Positions 8,298 to 17,615 of a DNA stretch of 45,812 nucleotides are shown piece by piece; the first letter of the stretch is position 1; every line of letters begins with the position of its first letter. The stretch spans positions 1-45,812 of the forward strand of contig DDSA01000187.1 of assembly GCA_002343715.1 (NCBI GenBank), read 5' to 3'. The notes beneath the pieces are model-generated. The model saw only the letters and a program-made list of their open reading frames with translations, was not told the DNA's origin and searched no databases. Source of the DNA: Phycisphaerales bacterium UBA2402 (GTDB lineage: Bacteria > Planctomycetota > Phycisphaerae > Phycisphaerales > UBA1924). A program made the position numbers and the translations under genes.

Positions 8298-10553
8298 TTA
8301 CTTGTCTTCCCTCGCGGCCTGAACCCCTGCGGTTGCCTCGGCCTTGCTCTTAAGGAGCACAACAGCCGCTTCGAGTTGAAGGTCGATTCCTTTCTCAAGA
8401 AGATCGTCGGGGTTTGCTTCCTTCAGGAATGCCGCCTTGGTTTTGCCACCTTCGTCCAGGGCGATCACGTCGGCATTTCGCCGGATCGTCAATGCATCGA
8501 CGGTCTGCTTGGGGAGCATCTCGACGGTGAAGTTGGGCTGCACACCCCACTCGGTCGCACCGGGCCGGCGGTGGATGATCCGCCTGTCGGGGAGCATGTA
8601 GTACGCCGTCGTGAGTTTCATGCGAGCTTCGGGAGTAAGTTCCCAGACATTCTGGACGCTGCCTTTTCCGAAACTGCGGGCGCCCAGCACGAGTAGGTCG
8701 AGGTTGCCGTTGAGCGGACCATCCTTCTGGTATGCCTGGACCGCTCCCGAAACAATCTCAGAAGCCGATGCCGAGCCTTCATTGATGAGAACGACAACCG
8801 GCAGATTCGCCAGCGTCGCCTGGCTGGGCATGGCGTACTCGGGCTGGTCGATCACCCCGCCCGGGCCTTGCATCATCACAACGTACCCCCCGCTGACATT
8901 GATGAAACGACGGCTGATGCGCACGGCCTGGTCGAGCAACCCGCCGGGATTGAAGCGCAGGTCGAGGACCAGACCTTTGAGGCCGTTCTTCTTCATGGTG
9001 CGGACCGCGGCGTCGAACTCCTTGCCTGTGGTGTCTGCGAACTGGGTGAGCCGGATGTATCCGATCCCCGAGTCCTTGTCGATGAACCACTCCCAATCGT
9101 CTTCCTTCGCGCCCGAACGCTTCCATCCTTTGACGGTGGCGACATTGATGACGGAGCGCCGGAGCGTGAAGTCCTTGAGTTCTGCCGGGGACTTGCCCGA
9201 GTCATCAGGCCCAGCGTTTTCAGTTTTACGTTCCATCGTCAGCGTGACCTGGGTCCCCTCGGGCCCGGTGATTACATCAACGGCTTGATCGAGTGACAAC
9301 CCGAACACATCGCGCCCGTCCACACGCTTCAGGATGTCGCCCGGATGCACGCCGGCTCGGTGCGCGGGCGTGCCTTCCAGGGGTGTGACAACACGGATGT
9401 TTGATTGCTCATCGTACTCGATCTGAACGCCGACCCCGACGAAACTGCTCTGGGTCATCTTGTTGAATCGCCGCAGTTCATCCGGCCAGATAATGGCCGA
9501 GAACTCGTCGAGTTTGCTCATGGCCCCGTTGCCGAACTCGTGGTACAGGGCCTGCACCGGGACGCGGATCGTCTCGTCGTTGGCGAGACGGACCGCGTTC
9601 ACCACCGCCTCGATGCCCGCCAAGTCAACGGGCTTGGAGGCACCACGCAGCCTGGCTTCCTGAGTTTCGACCGCGGCTACAAACGCGTCACGATTGGCGG
9701 CTTCGCCGAGGCCCGGAAAAACCACGCGGAGGTCCGTGGTCGTGGCCATGGTCTTGACCGCTTCCAGCCCGCCGAGGAGGATCGTCGTGAGAGAGACCTG
9801 CTCCTTGTGCTGGCGGGTGCGGGTCAGCGCGGTGACCAGCATGGCCCGGTTGATGCTCGCGAGCTTCGTCTGAAAGTCATCCCCGAACTTGTTGTACGGG
9901 GGGATGGCCTCCTCGCCGGCGGCTTTCTGCCGGGCAGCTCGGAGTTGCCAGAGTGTCTCGGGAGCGTAGAGACGCAGCATCTCCAACCGCTGCGACATCC
10001 GACGCACATCGGCTTTATACGTTCCAGTCTCTTCCATCAGCGTGTTGAGAAGGGCGAAGAGTTCGTACGCCGCGAGAATGTCGCCCGAGACCTCCTGTTC
10101 ACGAGCCGTCCTTTCGGCCCGTTCGATCAGTTCTCGGATCGCTGGTTCTGTGACCACCGCGTCTTTGTCCGTGGCGAGCAGTTGAAGTTCCGTTGCCGAG
10201 CGCAGCGACTTCGCCATCGTGAATGGCGTCTGCTCGCCCGCCAGCGACTTCGCCATCGCCTCACGAACCTCAGAGGTGCGCTTCACCCGATCCGCTTCGC
10301 GTTGAGCAATATGTTCTTTCAGCTTCGCCGCCGCCAGCGCAGCGCCCCCGCCGGTCTTGGTTGCCACGTTGTCCAGGGCCTCGCTGAATCGGGTCCAGTC
10401 CCCCGCTCGCGCCCCGCCCCACAACTCATGAGAGAGATCACCGGCAGTGTTCGCGGCCGCGACGGCCTGTGCAGACCCGGTCGATGCGGACAATGCAACC
10501 GCGGCGGCCCCGAGCAGGGCGAAGATCTTTCGTGAGCGAATCCGATGGGGCAT
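8298..10553 (-). CDS. S41-family C-terminal processing peptidase with PDZ domain
   Basis: A 751-residue exported serine peptidase of the CtpA/Tsp type. The N-terminus is a signal peptide (basic RIRSRK, hydrophobic core, SAQA cleavage site near residue 30). A long helical region of about 340 residues follows, then a PDZ domain near 370-450 (VGVGVQIEYD, GDILKRVDGRDV) and the S41 catalytic domain near 490-680. The Ser-Lys dyad is visible: Ser596 in GSASASE and Lys630 in SFGKGS. LVLDLRFNPGG is the oxyanion-side motif. The ATG at 10553 is chosen over 10559 because GGAG stands 8 bases before it. It probably trims or degrades periplasmic proteins from their C-termini. It is divergent from an S9 peptidase. 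Confidence 0.92.
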   Translation of the reverse strand: MPHRIRSRKIFALLGAAAVALSASTGSAQAVAAANTAGDLSHELWGGARAGDWTRFSEALDNVATKTGGGAALAAAKLKEHIAQREADRVKRTSEVREAMAKSLAGEQTPFTMAKSLRSATELQLLATDKDAVVTEPAIRELIERAERTAREQEVSGDILAAYELFALLNTLMEETGTYKADVRRMSQRLEMLRLYAPETLWQLRAARQKAAGEEAIPPYNKFGDDFQTKLASINRAMLVTALTRTRQHKEQVSLTTILLGGLEAVKTMATTTDLRVVFPGLGEAANRDAFVAAVETQEARLRGASKPVDLAGIEAVVNAVRLANDETIRVPVQALYHEFGNGAMSKLDEFSAIIWPDELRRFNKMTQSSFVGVGVQIEYDEQSNIRVVTPLEGTPAHRAGVHPGDILKRVDGRDVFGLSLDQAVDVITGPEGTQVTLTMERKTENAGPDDSGKSPAELKDFTLRRSVINVATVKGWKRSGAKEDDWEWFIDKDSGIGYIRLTQFADTTGKEFDAAVRTMKKNGLKGLVLDLRFNPGGLLDQAVRISRRFINVSGGYVVMMQGPGGVIDQPEYAMPSQATLANLPVVVLINEGSASASEIVSGAVQAYQKDGPLNGNLDLLVLGARSFGKGSVQNVWELTPEARMKLTTAYYMLPDRRIIHRRPGATEWGVQPNFTVEMLPKQTVDALTIRRNADVIALDEGGKTKAAFLKEANPDDLLEKGIDLQLEAAVVLLKSKAEATAGVQAAREDK

Positions 10554-10801
10554 GAACATTCTCCGGGTGTGCGCGGCCTGAATTTCGGGACCTACCTTTG
10601 ACTACTACTGATTCCATCGGCCCCTTGTTCCGTCACCATCACGGTCTGCACCGAACGGCGAGGTCACGCTAATGATATCGGACGAGATAGGCGAGCAGCG
10701 GTGAGTCTCTACCCGCCCGGCTTCTTTCGACTTTCTGAAGGTTCCATCCGCGAGCCGGGGGCCGCCTCGAATGCATCCTGTTGTTCCGCCGCGCAAGGCG
10801 G

Positions 10802-10807
10802 TACACT
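10802..10807 (+). promoter_or_regulatory. Possible -10 element for the S9 peptidase gene
   Basis: TACACT lies 24 bases upstream of the ATG at 10831, in the 277-base divergent gap. A partial -35, CTGTTG, stands 18 bases before it. The match is modest. Confidence 0.3.
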
Positions 10808-10830
10808 CCACCACAATCCAGGAACCTCCC

Positions 10831-13293
10831 ATGCCCACAATCAATCCCGGAGTCTTGTTCGTCATGGCCATGACCGCGGCCGCAATCACACACACAACGG
10901 CGCAGGAACGGTACCGACAGCCCTCCGATGCCATTACCCGGGTTCTCGACACACCCCCGACGCCCGGGGTTTCCCTCAGCCCGTCGAATGAGTACGTTCT
11001 CCTGCTTCACCGAACCGCGCTTCCTCCCGTCGCCGACCTTGCCGAGCCGATGCTGCGCCTTGGGGGTAATCGCATCAACCCCGCGACCAACGGGCCGCAC
11101 GGGCCGCGTCGGACCGTCGGCTTGACGCTACGCTCGGTCGCAACCGGCCATGAACGACCGATCACTCTCCCCGATGGGGCGAATCTTGGAGGTATCTCAT
11201 GGTCCGCTGACGGCGCGCGAGTCGCGTTTACCAACACTGTTACCAACGGCGTTGAACTCTGGGTGCTGAATGTCGGTGAGGCGGAAGCAAAGCGCCTCGC
11301 CGGAGCGCAGATCAACGCGGCGGCGGGCGGCGCCCGCTGGATGCCCGATCAGCGGCACCTGCTGGTCGATTTTCTTCCCGAAGGAAGAGGGCCGATGCCA
11401 TCACCCCTGAAGTCGCCGGAGGGGCCGGTTACGCAGGAATCGAGCGGCGTCTCGGCCCCGGTGAGAACCTATCAGGATCTTCTCCAAAACGCCCATGATG
11501 AGTCCGTGTACGACTGGGTGATGCGGTCGCAACTCGCGATCGTTGACGCGACCACGGGTGACCGCCGCGACGTTGGCAAGGCCGCGATCTTTACCCAGGC
11601 CACCCCCAGTCCATCCGGCGAGTTTCTGCTCGTCGGTAGGACTGTTCGGCCCTATTCGTACGCCGTGCCGGATGGTCTCTTCGCACAGGAGTGGGAGGTA
11701 TGGCACTCGGCCACGGGCAAGGTTGTGAAGAAACTGACGAGCGTGCCACTGCGGGAGAATATCCCGACACAGGGTGTCCAGACAGGGCCGAGAAGTTTTG
11801 GCTGGGTTGGTGTTCGCCCGGCCACCCTGGAGTGGGTGGAGGCACTAGACGGCGGTGACCCGCGTGCCAAGGTGCCGCACCGCGATCGTGTGATGCTGCT
11901 GTCGGCTCCGTTCACAGCGGAACCGACCGAGTTCCTCCGCCTGGCTCATCGCTTCAGCGGGATGATGTGGCTCGAGCCCGCAACACCCGACGGCGAAAGC
12001 CTCGCCCTGGTGAACGAGTTCGAGCGTGAGCGTCGCTGGACCTACACGAGTCTGGCCACCCTGAAGGCGGGCGGCACGGAGCGCCTCGGGGATCCCCGTC
12101 CGGTCTTTGACCGTTCCGTGAACGACCGGTACAACAACCCGGGCAGCCCTGTCATGGAGCGTTTGCCGAACGGACGCACGGTGGTCAAGGTTCAGAAGGG
12201 TTTCATCTTTCTTCGTGGACAGGGCGCCACGCCCGAAGGGGACCGCCCCTTTCTCGACCGCCTGAGTCTTTCAGATTTTTCCATCGAGCGGCTGTGGCGC
12301 AACACGGGCGAGGAGTACGAGACGGTTCTGGATGTGCTGGATTCAGAGGAAGGCTCGATCTCGATGATCACTTCGCTCGAAACCCCAACAACTCCGCCCA
12401 ACCTGTACTCTCGACGCCTCCCAGACGGTGAACGAAGGGCGATCACACAGTTCTCTGATCCACTCCCGGCGCTCCGCGAGATCAAGAAACAGATTGTCAC
12501 CTACAACCGCGACGACGGCACACCGCTCTCGGCCACGATGTATACACCCCCGGGGCACACGCCCGGCACTCGGCTTCCGCTCATCATCTGGGCCTATCCG
12601 AACGAGGTATCCGATGCTTCGACCGCGGGCCAGGTGGACGGGTCGCCGTATCGCTTCACACAGATCGGCGGATCGTCGCACCTCTTCCTGACTCTTGCGG
12701 GGTATGCGGTCATGGACGATGCGTCGATGCCCATCGTCGGCGACCCTGAAACGGTGAACGACACCTTTGTCGCGCAGATACTCTCGAGTGCCGCCGCGGC
12801 GATCAAAAAAGCCGACGAGATGGGCATCGGCGATCCAACCCGAGTGGGCGTGGCGGGTCACTCCTACGGGGCCTTCATGACAGCGAACCTGTTGGCGCAC
12901 GCGCCCCCGGGGATGTTCCGCGCCGGGGTCGCCCGCAGCGGTGCGTACAACCGGACGCTCACACCCTTCGGGTTCCAATCCGAACGGCGTTCCTATTGGG
13001 AGGCCCGCGATGTATACGCCACACTCAGCCCTTTCACCTACGCGGATCGTCTCAAGACTCCCATCCTCTTTATTCATGGTCAGATCGACAACAACCCCGG
13101 CACTTTCCCCATCCAGAGTGAGCGCATGTTCCAGGCGGTCAAGGGTCAGGGCGGCACCGCCCGCCTTGTGATGCTCCCCTTCGAATCGCACGGCTATATG
13201 GCCGCCGAATCGGTGAAGCATGTGCTGGCCGAGATGATCGATTGGTTCGACAAGTATGTCAAACCGATGGCGTCCGAAGGCGGGGGTGGCTGA
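10831..13293 (+). CDS. S9 prolyl-oligopeptidase family peptidase, glutamyl-endopeptidase (S9D) type
   Basis: An 820-residue serine peptidase with a signal peptide ending near THTTAQE, so it is exported. The first 550 residues form the beta-propeller-like part, followed by an alpha/beta-hydrolase domain. The triad is visible: Ser678 in GHSYGAF, Asp753 in HGQIDNN and His787 in ESHGY. The combination of DNNPGTFPIQSERMFQA with LPFESHGYMAAES is characteristic of the S9D group, whose plant member is the chloroplast glutamyl endopeptidase. It probably cleaves short peptides outside the cytoplasm, perhaps after Glu (inference from the group). An in-frame start at 10771 would place a non-signal extension before the signal peptide, so 10831 is preferred. 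It pairs divergently with the S41 peptidase. Confidence 0.9.
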   Translation: MPTINPGVLFVMAMTAAAITHTTAQERYRQPSDAITRVLDTPPTPGVSLSPSNEYVLLLHRTALPPVADLAEPMLRLGGNRINPATNGPHGPRRTVGLTLRSVATGHERPITLPDGANLGGISWSADGARVAFTNTVTNGVELWVLNVGEAEAKRLAGAQINAAAGGARWMPDQRHLLVDFLPEGRGPMPSPLKSPEGPVTQESSGVSAPVRTYQDLLQNAHDESVYDWVMRSQLAIVDATTGDRRDVGKAAIFTQATPSPSGEFLLVGRTVRPYSYAVPDGLFAQEWEVWHSATGKVVKKLTSVPLRENIPTQGVQTGPRSFGWVGVRPATLEWVEALDGGDPRAKVPHRDRVMLLSAPFTAEPTEFLRLAHRFSGMMWLEPATPDGESLALVNEFERERRWTYTSLATLKAGGTERLGDPRPVFDRSVNDRYNNPGSPVMERLPNGRTVVKVQKGFIFLRGQGATPEGDRPFLDRLSLSDFSIERLWRNTGEEYETVLDVLDSEEGSISMITSLETPTTPPNLYSRRLPDGERRAITQFSDPLPALREIKKQIVTYNRDDGTPLSATMYTPPGHTPGTRLPLIIWAYPNEVSDASTAGQVDGSPYRFTQIGGSSHLFLTLAGYAVMDDASMPIVGDPETVNDTFVAQILSSAAAAIKKADEMGIGDPTRVGVAGHSYGAFMTANLLAHAPPGMFRAGVARSGAYNRTLTPFGFQSERRSYWEARDVYATLSPFTYADRLKTPILFIHGQIDNNPGTFPIQSERMFQAVKGQGGTARLVMLPFESHGYMAAESVKHVLAEMIDWFDKYVKPMASEGGGG

Positions 13294-13364
13294 AAGTCCT
13301 GGAACCCGACGTAACTGTGTCTACAGAATCCGCTTCCTCCATCCGGGTTGACCGCACAGAAACG

Positions 13365-14183
13365 ATGTCGGAAGGCTTCGTCAGAGGCTTACGACCCTGT
13401 GTCCGCTGTACCTACGACCTCAGGGGCCTGGCCCTGACATCCAACTGCCCCGAGTGCGGTTTGCCTGTTGCGGACTCGCTCCGGGGAATTCTGCTCCAGT
13501 ACGCCGCGTCGGAGTACATCCGGGCAATCCGAACCGGGTTCACCCTAATCCTGACGGGTATCGCGATTTCGATTGTCCTGATGCTTGCCGGGATGGCCCT
13601 TGGCGTTGTCGCTTCGGTCGCTGCGGTGGGCGGCGGTATTCCCGGTGTGACGCGTTTGCAGTTGTTGCTCGAGATGCTCATGGGCGGTGTATACCTGATC
13701 ATTCTGGTCGGGTATGTGCGTGCAACCTCACCCGATCCGGGCTACACGGGCGCCGAATCTCCGCGTGCAGCGCGCCGGGTGGTGCGGGCGGTCGTGGTGA
13801 TTCAGGGCACGCTCCAAGTCTTGTACGTGCTCCTGTCGATGAGAGTCAATCACGGCATCGGGCCGCTGCCGATGCAGCCCGCCACGTATCTGTTCTATGC
13901 CGTCAGTTTTCTGAGTTTCATCGCATGGTCCGTTCAGTTTTTCGCGATGATGCGCTACGTCAGATGGCTCGGGGCGCGGGTTCCCGATTCACACATCATC
14001 CGCAGGTGCACCACCTACTCGTGGCTCTTGCCGTTGCTGACCACGGTCGGGGTTCTGGCGGTGGGCCTGGGACCGCTGATCGCCCTCATCATGTACTGGA
14101 ACCTGCTGGACCGCGTCCGCAAGCATCTGCAGTCGATCGAGCGAAGCGGCACGCCGGCGAACCTGCCCAGGATGCTCGCCTGA
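13365..14183 (+). CDS. Zinc-ribbon membrane protein of unknown function
   Basis: A 272-residue protein with an N-terminal treble-cysteine or zinc-ribbon module (CVRCTYDLRGL, then CPECG) followed by five or so hydrophobic segments. The first is near residues 50-90 and the last near 225-250. The pattern CxxC-YDLRGL...CPECG is common in planctomycete membrane proteins of unknown role, and a related module occurs in the gene at 40066-41436. The start is uncertain: ATG 13365 is used here, and a GTG at 13317 would add 16 residues and lie only 24 bases after the S9 peptidase. Co-transcription with that peptidase is possible. No function can be assigned. Confidence 0.75.
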   Translation: MSEGFVRGLRPCVRCTYDLRGLALTSNCPECGLPVADSLRGILLQYAASEYIRAIRTGFTLILTGIAISIVLMLAGMALGVVASVAAVGGGIPGVTRLQLLLEMLMGGVYLIILVGYVRATSPDPGYTGAESPRAARRVVRAVVVIQGTLQVLYVLLSMRVNHGIGPLPMQPATYLFYAVSFLSFIAWSVQFFAMMRYVRWLGARVPDSHIIRRCTTYSWLLPLLTTVGVLAVGLGPLIALIMYWNLLDRVRKHLQSIERSGTPANLPRMLA

Positions 14184-14221
14184 CGGGCACAAGTCGCCTT
14201 GCTTTTCTTGAGCGGCCCCCC

Positions 14222-14249
14222 TTGTCGGACTCCGTGTCCCCTGTATGAT
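14222..14249 (+). promoter_or_regulatory. Probable sigma-70-type promoter of speA
   Basis: TTGTCG (14222-14227) and TATGAT (14244-14249) are separated by 16 bases, which fits the housekeeping consensus well. Transcription would start near 14256, leaving an unusually long leader of about 226 bases before the speA start codon. Confidence 0.55.
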
Positions 14250-14255
14250 TTATCG

Positions 14256-14481
14256 TGGCCCGGGCGGCGCGTGGTGGTGATGCGCCGGTCAACGGATCGC
14301 CGAAAGGGCGGAGTGAATCGCCCCAACGCGAGCAGCGCCATTCGCGGCCAGCGCACAGCCGCGACGCGGCGGGAGTTCCGCCCGTTTCCAAGGCGTCGTT
14401 CACGCGGCCCGATGCGGGCCGCTCGATCCGTTCCCAGTCACCGGGGCCCGCCCACACGGCCCCCCCCGAGCGCACGCCTCG
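14256..14481 (+). promoter_or_regulatory. Long GC-rich structured leader of speA
   Basis: The presumed 5' untranslated region contains a perfect 8-bp hairpin with a 3-base loop (GCGGCCCG at 14404-14411, CGGGCCGC at 14415-14422). It also contains a GGCGG/CCGCC hairpin near 14370. No T-run follows them, so they are not intrinsic terminators. They could affect translation or be a regulatory RNA element; I recognised no known riboswitch motif. An open frame runs through the leader into speA in another phase, but it has no protein-like features. Confidence 0.35.
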
Positions 14482-16485
14482 ATGGCCACACTCTCCACTT
14501 CCCGCTCCGCGTTCCTTCATGGTCAATGGACCGCCGCCGATTCCGCCCAGTTGTACGGCATCGCCGACTGGGGGAAGGGGTATGTCGGCGTCAACACCCA
14601 CGGTCATACCACCGTTATGCCGACAAAGGACGCCGGCAAGCAGATCGATCTGCACGAGGTGGTCGAGGGTCTCAAGGAACGGGGCATTCACACACCCGTC
14701 CTCCTGCGGTTTAACGACATCCTGACTCACCGTCTGCGCGAAATCCGAAAGGCCTTCGACGATACGATGGCCGAGCAGGGCTACAAGGGCGGGTATTCGT
14801 GTGTTTACCCGATCAAGGTGAACCAGCAGCGGCACGTCTGCGAGCAGATCGCGGGCCTGGCCGTGGAACTCAACTTCGGCCTTGAGGCGGGCAGCAAACC
14901 CGAACTCCTCGCCGTCCTGGGGCTTTCCGCCGTTGCCGGGGGGCCCGGCGTGAACGGGATGCCGATCATTTGCAACGGTTTCAAGGACAGCGAGTTCATC
15001 GAGACCGTCATCCTGGCGACCAAACTCGGGCGGAACATCATCCCCGTCGTCGAGAAGTTCAGCGAACTGGAGTTGGTGGTCAAGCACGCGAAGTCGTACA
15101 ACGTGCGGCCCAAGATCGGGTTACGCGTGAAACTCTCGGCCCGCGGGGCGGGTCGGTGGGAAGGCTCGGCGGGCGCCCGAAGCAAGTTCGGTCTCTTTGT
15201 ATCCGAAGTCCTCAAGGCCGTGGAGTACCTCAAAGGTCACGGCATGCTGGATTGCCTGAACCTGATCCACTGCCACGTGGGCAGCCAGTTGTATGACATC
15301 CGCGTGCTGAAGAACGCCGTGAATGAACTCGCGCACGTCTACTGCGAACTCCACAAGATGGGGGCCGGCCTGACCATGCTCGATATCGGCGGGGGCATGG
15401 GCGTCGATTACGACGGGAGCCAATCGGCCTGGTCCAGCAGTATCAACTACAGCGTCACGGAGTACGCCGCGGATGTCGTCTACCGAGTCAAAAGCGTGTG
15501 CGAGGATGCGGGGGTGCCCCACCCATTGATCCTCTCCGAATCCGGTCGTGCCATGGTGGCGTACTCAAGCGTTCTCATCATCGATGTGCTGGGCACCAGC
15601 CGATTCGAGAGCCAGCCCGATCTTCCGGCGATCGAGGCCTCCATGGCCGCGGAGGCGGCCAAGGGGGGCGAGGTGCCCCAGCCTGTGAAGGATCTGCTCG
15701 ACACGTATCGGAACATGACCGACCGGAACGTGACCGAGAGTTACCATGATTCCACTCAGGCCCGCGATGAGGCGATGAGTCTGTTCAGCCTTGGTTACAT
15801 GAGCCTCCCGATGAGGGCCGCGGCGGAGCAGCTCTTCTGGGCCATCGGGCACAAGATTCTTGATAAATGCTCGAAGAAGGGAGAACTGCCCGACGAGTTC
15901 GAGGCGCTCCCCGAACTGTTGAGCGACATCTATTTCTGCAACTTCTCGCTCTTCCAATCCATGCCCGACTCCTGGGCGATCGACCAACTCTTCCCGATTG
16001 TTCCCATCCACCGACTCAACGAGGAACCCACGCGCCGCGGCATCCTGGGCGATATCACCTGCGACAGCGACGGCAAGGTGGACCACTTCGTCGACAAACG
16101 CATCGACAAGAAAATCCTGGAGTTGCACGAAGTGCGGGACCTGCCCGGCGATGGCGCGGGCGTGGAGCCGTACTACCTCGGCGTCTTTCTGCTCGGCGCG
16201 TACCAGGAGATCCTCGGCGACCTTCACAACCTGCTCGGGGACACGCACGCCGTCCACATTTCCCTCGATGAGTCCGGCGACTGGGAGATCGAGGAGGTGA
16301 TCGAGGGCGACACCGTCGAAGAAGTCCTGTCGTACGTGCAGTACGACCCCGAGGATCTCAAGCGCGCCATGCGTCTGGATATCGAGGCCGCGTGCCGTCA
16401 GGGTCGCCTGACCCTGGGCGAAGGCAAGAGTCTGCTCAAGTTCTACGACGACGGCTTGGAGGGGTATACCTACCTGGAGGAGTAG
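14482..16485 (+). CDS. speA: Biosynthetic arginine decarboxylase
   Basis: A 667-residue fold III PLP enzyme that decarboxylates arginine to agmatine, the first step of the agmatine route to putrescine and spermidine. Evidence is end-to-end: the N-terminal YGIADWGKGYVGVN block, the PLP lysine Lys112 in YPIKVNQ, FGLEAGSKPEL, the barrel motif HCHVGSQ near 262-268, GGGMGVDYDGS near 307, SESGRAMVAYSSV, and the C-terminal barrel with DITCDSDGKVDHF and PYYLGVFLLGAYQE. The length is typical (630-670). It is preceded by a probable promoter and long leader and followed at once by a hairpin, so it is probably monocistronic. The lysW operon 3.5 kb downstream may supply arginine if it acts on ornithine precursors. 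Confidence 0.96.
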   Translation: MATLSTSRSAFLHGQWTAADSAQLYGIADWGKGYVGVNTHGHTTVMPTKDAGKQIDLHEVVEGLKERGIHTPVLLRFNDILTHRLREIRKAFDDTMAEQGYKGGYSCVYPIKVNQQRHVCEQIAGLAVELNFGLEAGSKPELLAVLGLSAVAGGPGVNGMPIICNGFKDSEFIETVILATKLGRNIIPVVEKFSELELVVKHAKSYNVRPKIGLRVKLSARGAGRWEGSAGARSKFGLFVSEVLKAVEYLKGHGMLDCLNLIHCHVGSQLYDIRVLKNAVNELAHVYCELHKMGAGLTMLDIGGGMGVDYDGSQSAWSSSINYSVTEYAADVVYRVKSVCEDAGVPHPLILSESGRAMVAYSSVLIIDVLGTSRFESQPDLPAIEASMAAEAAKGGEVPQPVKDLLDTYRNMTDRNVTESYHDSTQARDEAMSLFSLGYMSLPMRAAAEQLFWAIGHKILDKCSKKGELPDEFEALPELLSDIYFCNFSLFQSMPDSWAIDQLFPIVPIHRLNEEPTRRGILGDITCDSDGKVDHFVDKRIDKKILELHEVRDLPGDGAGVEPYYLGVFLLGAYQEILGDLHNLLGDTHAVHISLDESGDWEIEEVIEGDTVEEVLSYVQYDPEDLKRAMRLDIEAACRQGRLTLGEGKSLLKFYDDGLEGYTYLEE

Positions 16486-16488
16486 TTT

Positions 16489-16515
16489 CTTGCCCGGGGC
16501 AAGTCACACTTTCTT
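16489..16515 (+). terminator. Probable terminator after speA
   Basis: Four bases after the speA stop codon, CTTGCC and GGCAAG form a 6-bp stem with a 3-base loop (16489-16503). The following bases are only moderately T-rich (tcacactttctt), so this is a weak intrinsic terminator. Confidence 0.45.
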
Positions 16516-16576
16516 CGGCCTCTGTATCCCGTAACGCCCGAGCATTCGCAGCAAGCCCCGCACACAAGGACACATC

Positions 16577-17605
16577 ATGCATCCCGTTTCACGCAGAGAA
16601 GCCGTCAAACTTACGGCGATCGCCGCTGTCCTGCCGAGTTTTTTCGTTCGTGCTGCGCCTCGTAGCGGATTGACCAACCCCGTGCTAGGTTCGGGTGAAC
16701 ATACGTACGAGTGCATCCATGACTGGCTGAAGCCGCCCGAGGGCCTCTCCTGGGGTGACACCCATGGTCTGGCGCAGGATTCCAATGGCCTTCTTTATGT
16801 CGCTCATACTGTGGGGCCGCAGAGTTCCAAGCCCGATGCGGTGGTCGTCTTTGATCCGAGCGGTACGTTCCTCACCGCCTGGGGCGCGGAGTTCCGCGGC
16901 GGGGCGCACGGCCTGGATGTCCGCCGCGAAGGCGATGATGAGTTCCTGTACCACTGCGACACCCGCCGACGTCTTGTGGTCAAGACCAGCCTGAAAGGTG
17001 AGGTCGTCTGGCAGCGTGAATATCCGAAAGAGTCGGGCAAATACGAATCCGCAAACCAGTACTGCCCCACCAATGTCGCCTTCCTTCCGAGCGGGGATCT
17101 GCTCATCGGTGATGGCTACGGATCGAGTTTTGTGCATCAGTACTCTTCATCCGGGGAGTACAAGAAGACGCTGATCCAGCCCGGCAAGGACACGGGGCGG
17201 GTCTCCTGCCCTCACGGGCTATGGGTTGACGATCGAACGAGCACCCCCCGCCTCGCGGTTGCTGACCGGGGCAACCGTCGTATCCAGTACTTCACGCTCG
17301 ACGGTGAACATCTCGGGTTCGTGACGGCGGGCGTGCGGATGCCCTGTCACTTCATGACCCAAGGGGATCTGCTGCTTGTTCCCGACCTCGAGAGCGTCAT
17401 CACCCTGCTCGATAAAGACAACAATGTTCTTGTTCACCTCGGCGACGGTCACCCATCCGGGCTTCGCGGCAAGCCGCGGACGGAGTTCATTCCGGGGAAG
17501 TTCATCCACCCGCATACCGCCATCTTCCTGAACAACGGCGATATTCTCGTGGCGGAATGGGTCCCCATCGGCAGGATCACGCTCCTGAGACGCGTTGGCC
17601 GATGA
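16577..17605 (+). CDS. Exported NHL-repeat / six-bladed beta-propeller protein
   Basis: A 342-residue protein with a twin-arginine-like signal peptide (SRREAVKLTAIAAVLPSFF). The mature part has repeated propeller-type motifs, each reading roughly D-NGL-YVAD or D--N-RIQ-F-LDGE. Examples are DTHGLAQDSNGLLYVAH near residue 62, PHGLWVDD near 215, and VADRGNRRIQYFTLDGEHLG near 230. This matches NHL-repeat proteins, including peptidyl-alpha-hydroxyglycine-lyase-like ones, which serve as binding scaffolds or enzymes outside the cytoplasm. The stop codon lies 10 bases before the start of the DUF2231-cytochrome gene, so the two are almost certainly co-transcribed. The specific function is unknown. Confidence 0.8.
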   Translation: MHPVSRREAVKLTAIAAVLPSFFVRAAPRSGLTNPVLGSGEHTYECIHDWLKPPEGLSWGDTHGLAQDSNGLLYVAHTVGPQSSKPDAVVVFDPSGTFLTAWGAEFRGGAHGLDVRREGDDEFLYHCDTRRRLVVKTSLKGEVVWQREYPKESGKYESANQYCPTNVAFLPSGDLLIGDGYGSSFVHQYSSSGEYKKTLIQPGKDTGRVSCPHGLWVDDRTSTPRLAVADRGNRRIQYFTLDGEHLGFVTAGVRMPCHFMTQGDLLLVPDLESVITLLDKDNNVLVHLGDGHPSGLRGKPRTEFIPGKFIHPHTAIFLNNGDILVAEWVPIGRITLLRRVGR

Positions 17606-17615
17606 TCCGCGCTGC

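Noticed and set aside
9405..10535. 376-codon open frame on the plus strand inside the S41 peptidase
   Set aside because: Antisense to a gene with all catalytic motifs; no signal peptide or domain in the shadow frame.
14255..14725. Open frame through the speA leader into speA
   Set aside because: Overlaps 240 bases of speA in another phase and has Arg/Pro-rich composition without motifs.
17595..17615. TTG start for the DUF2231-cytochrome gene
   Set aside because: It would overlap the NHL gene and add residues before the conserved domain; ATG 17616 is more likely.
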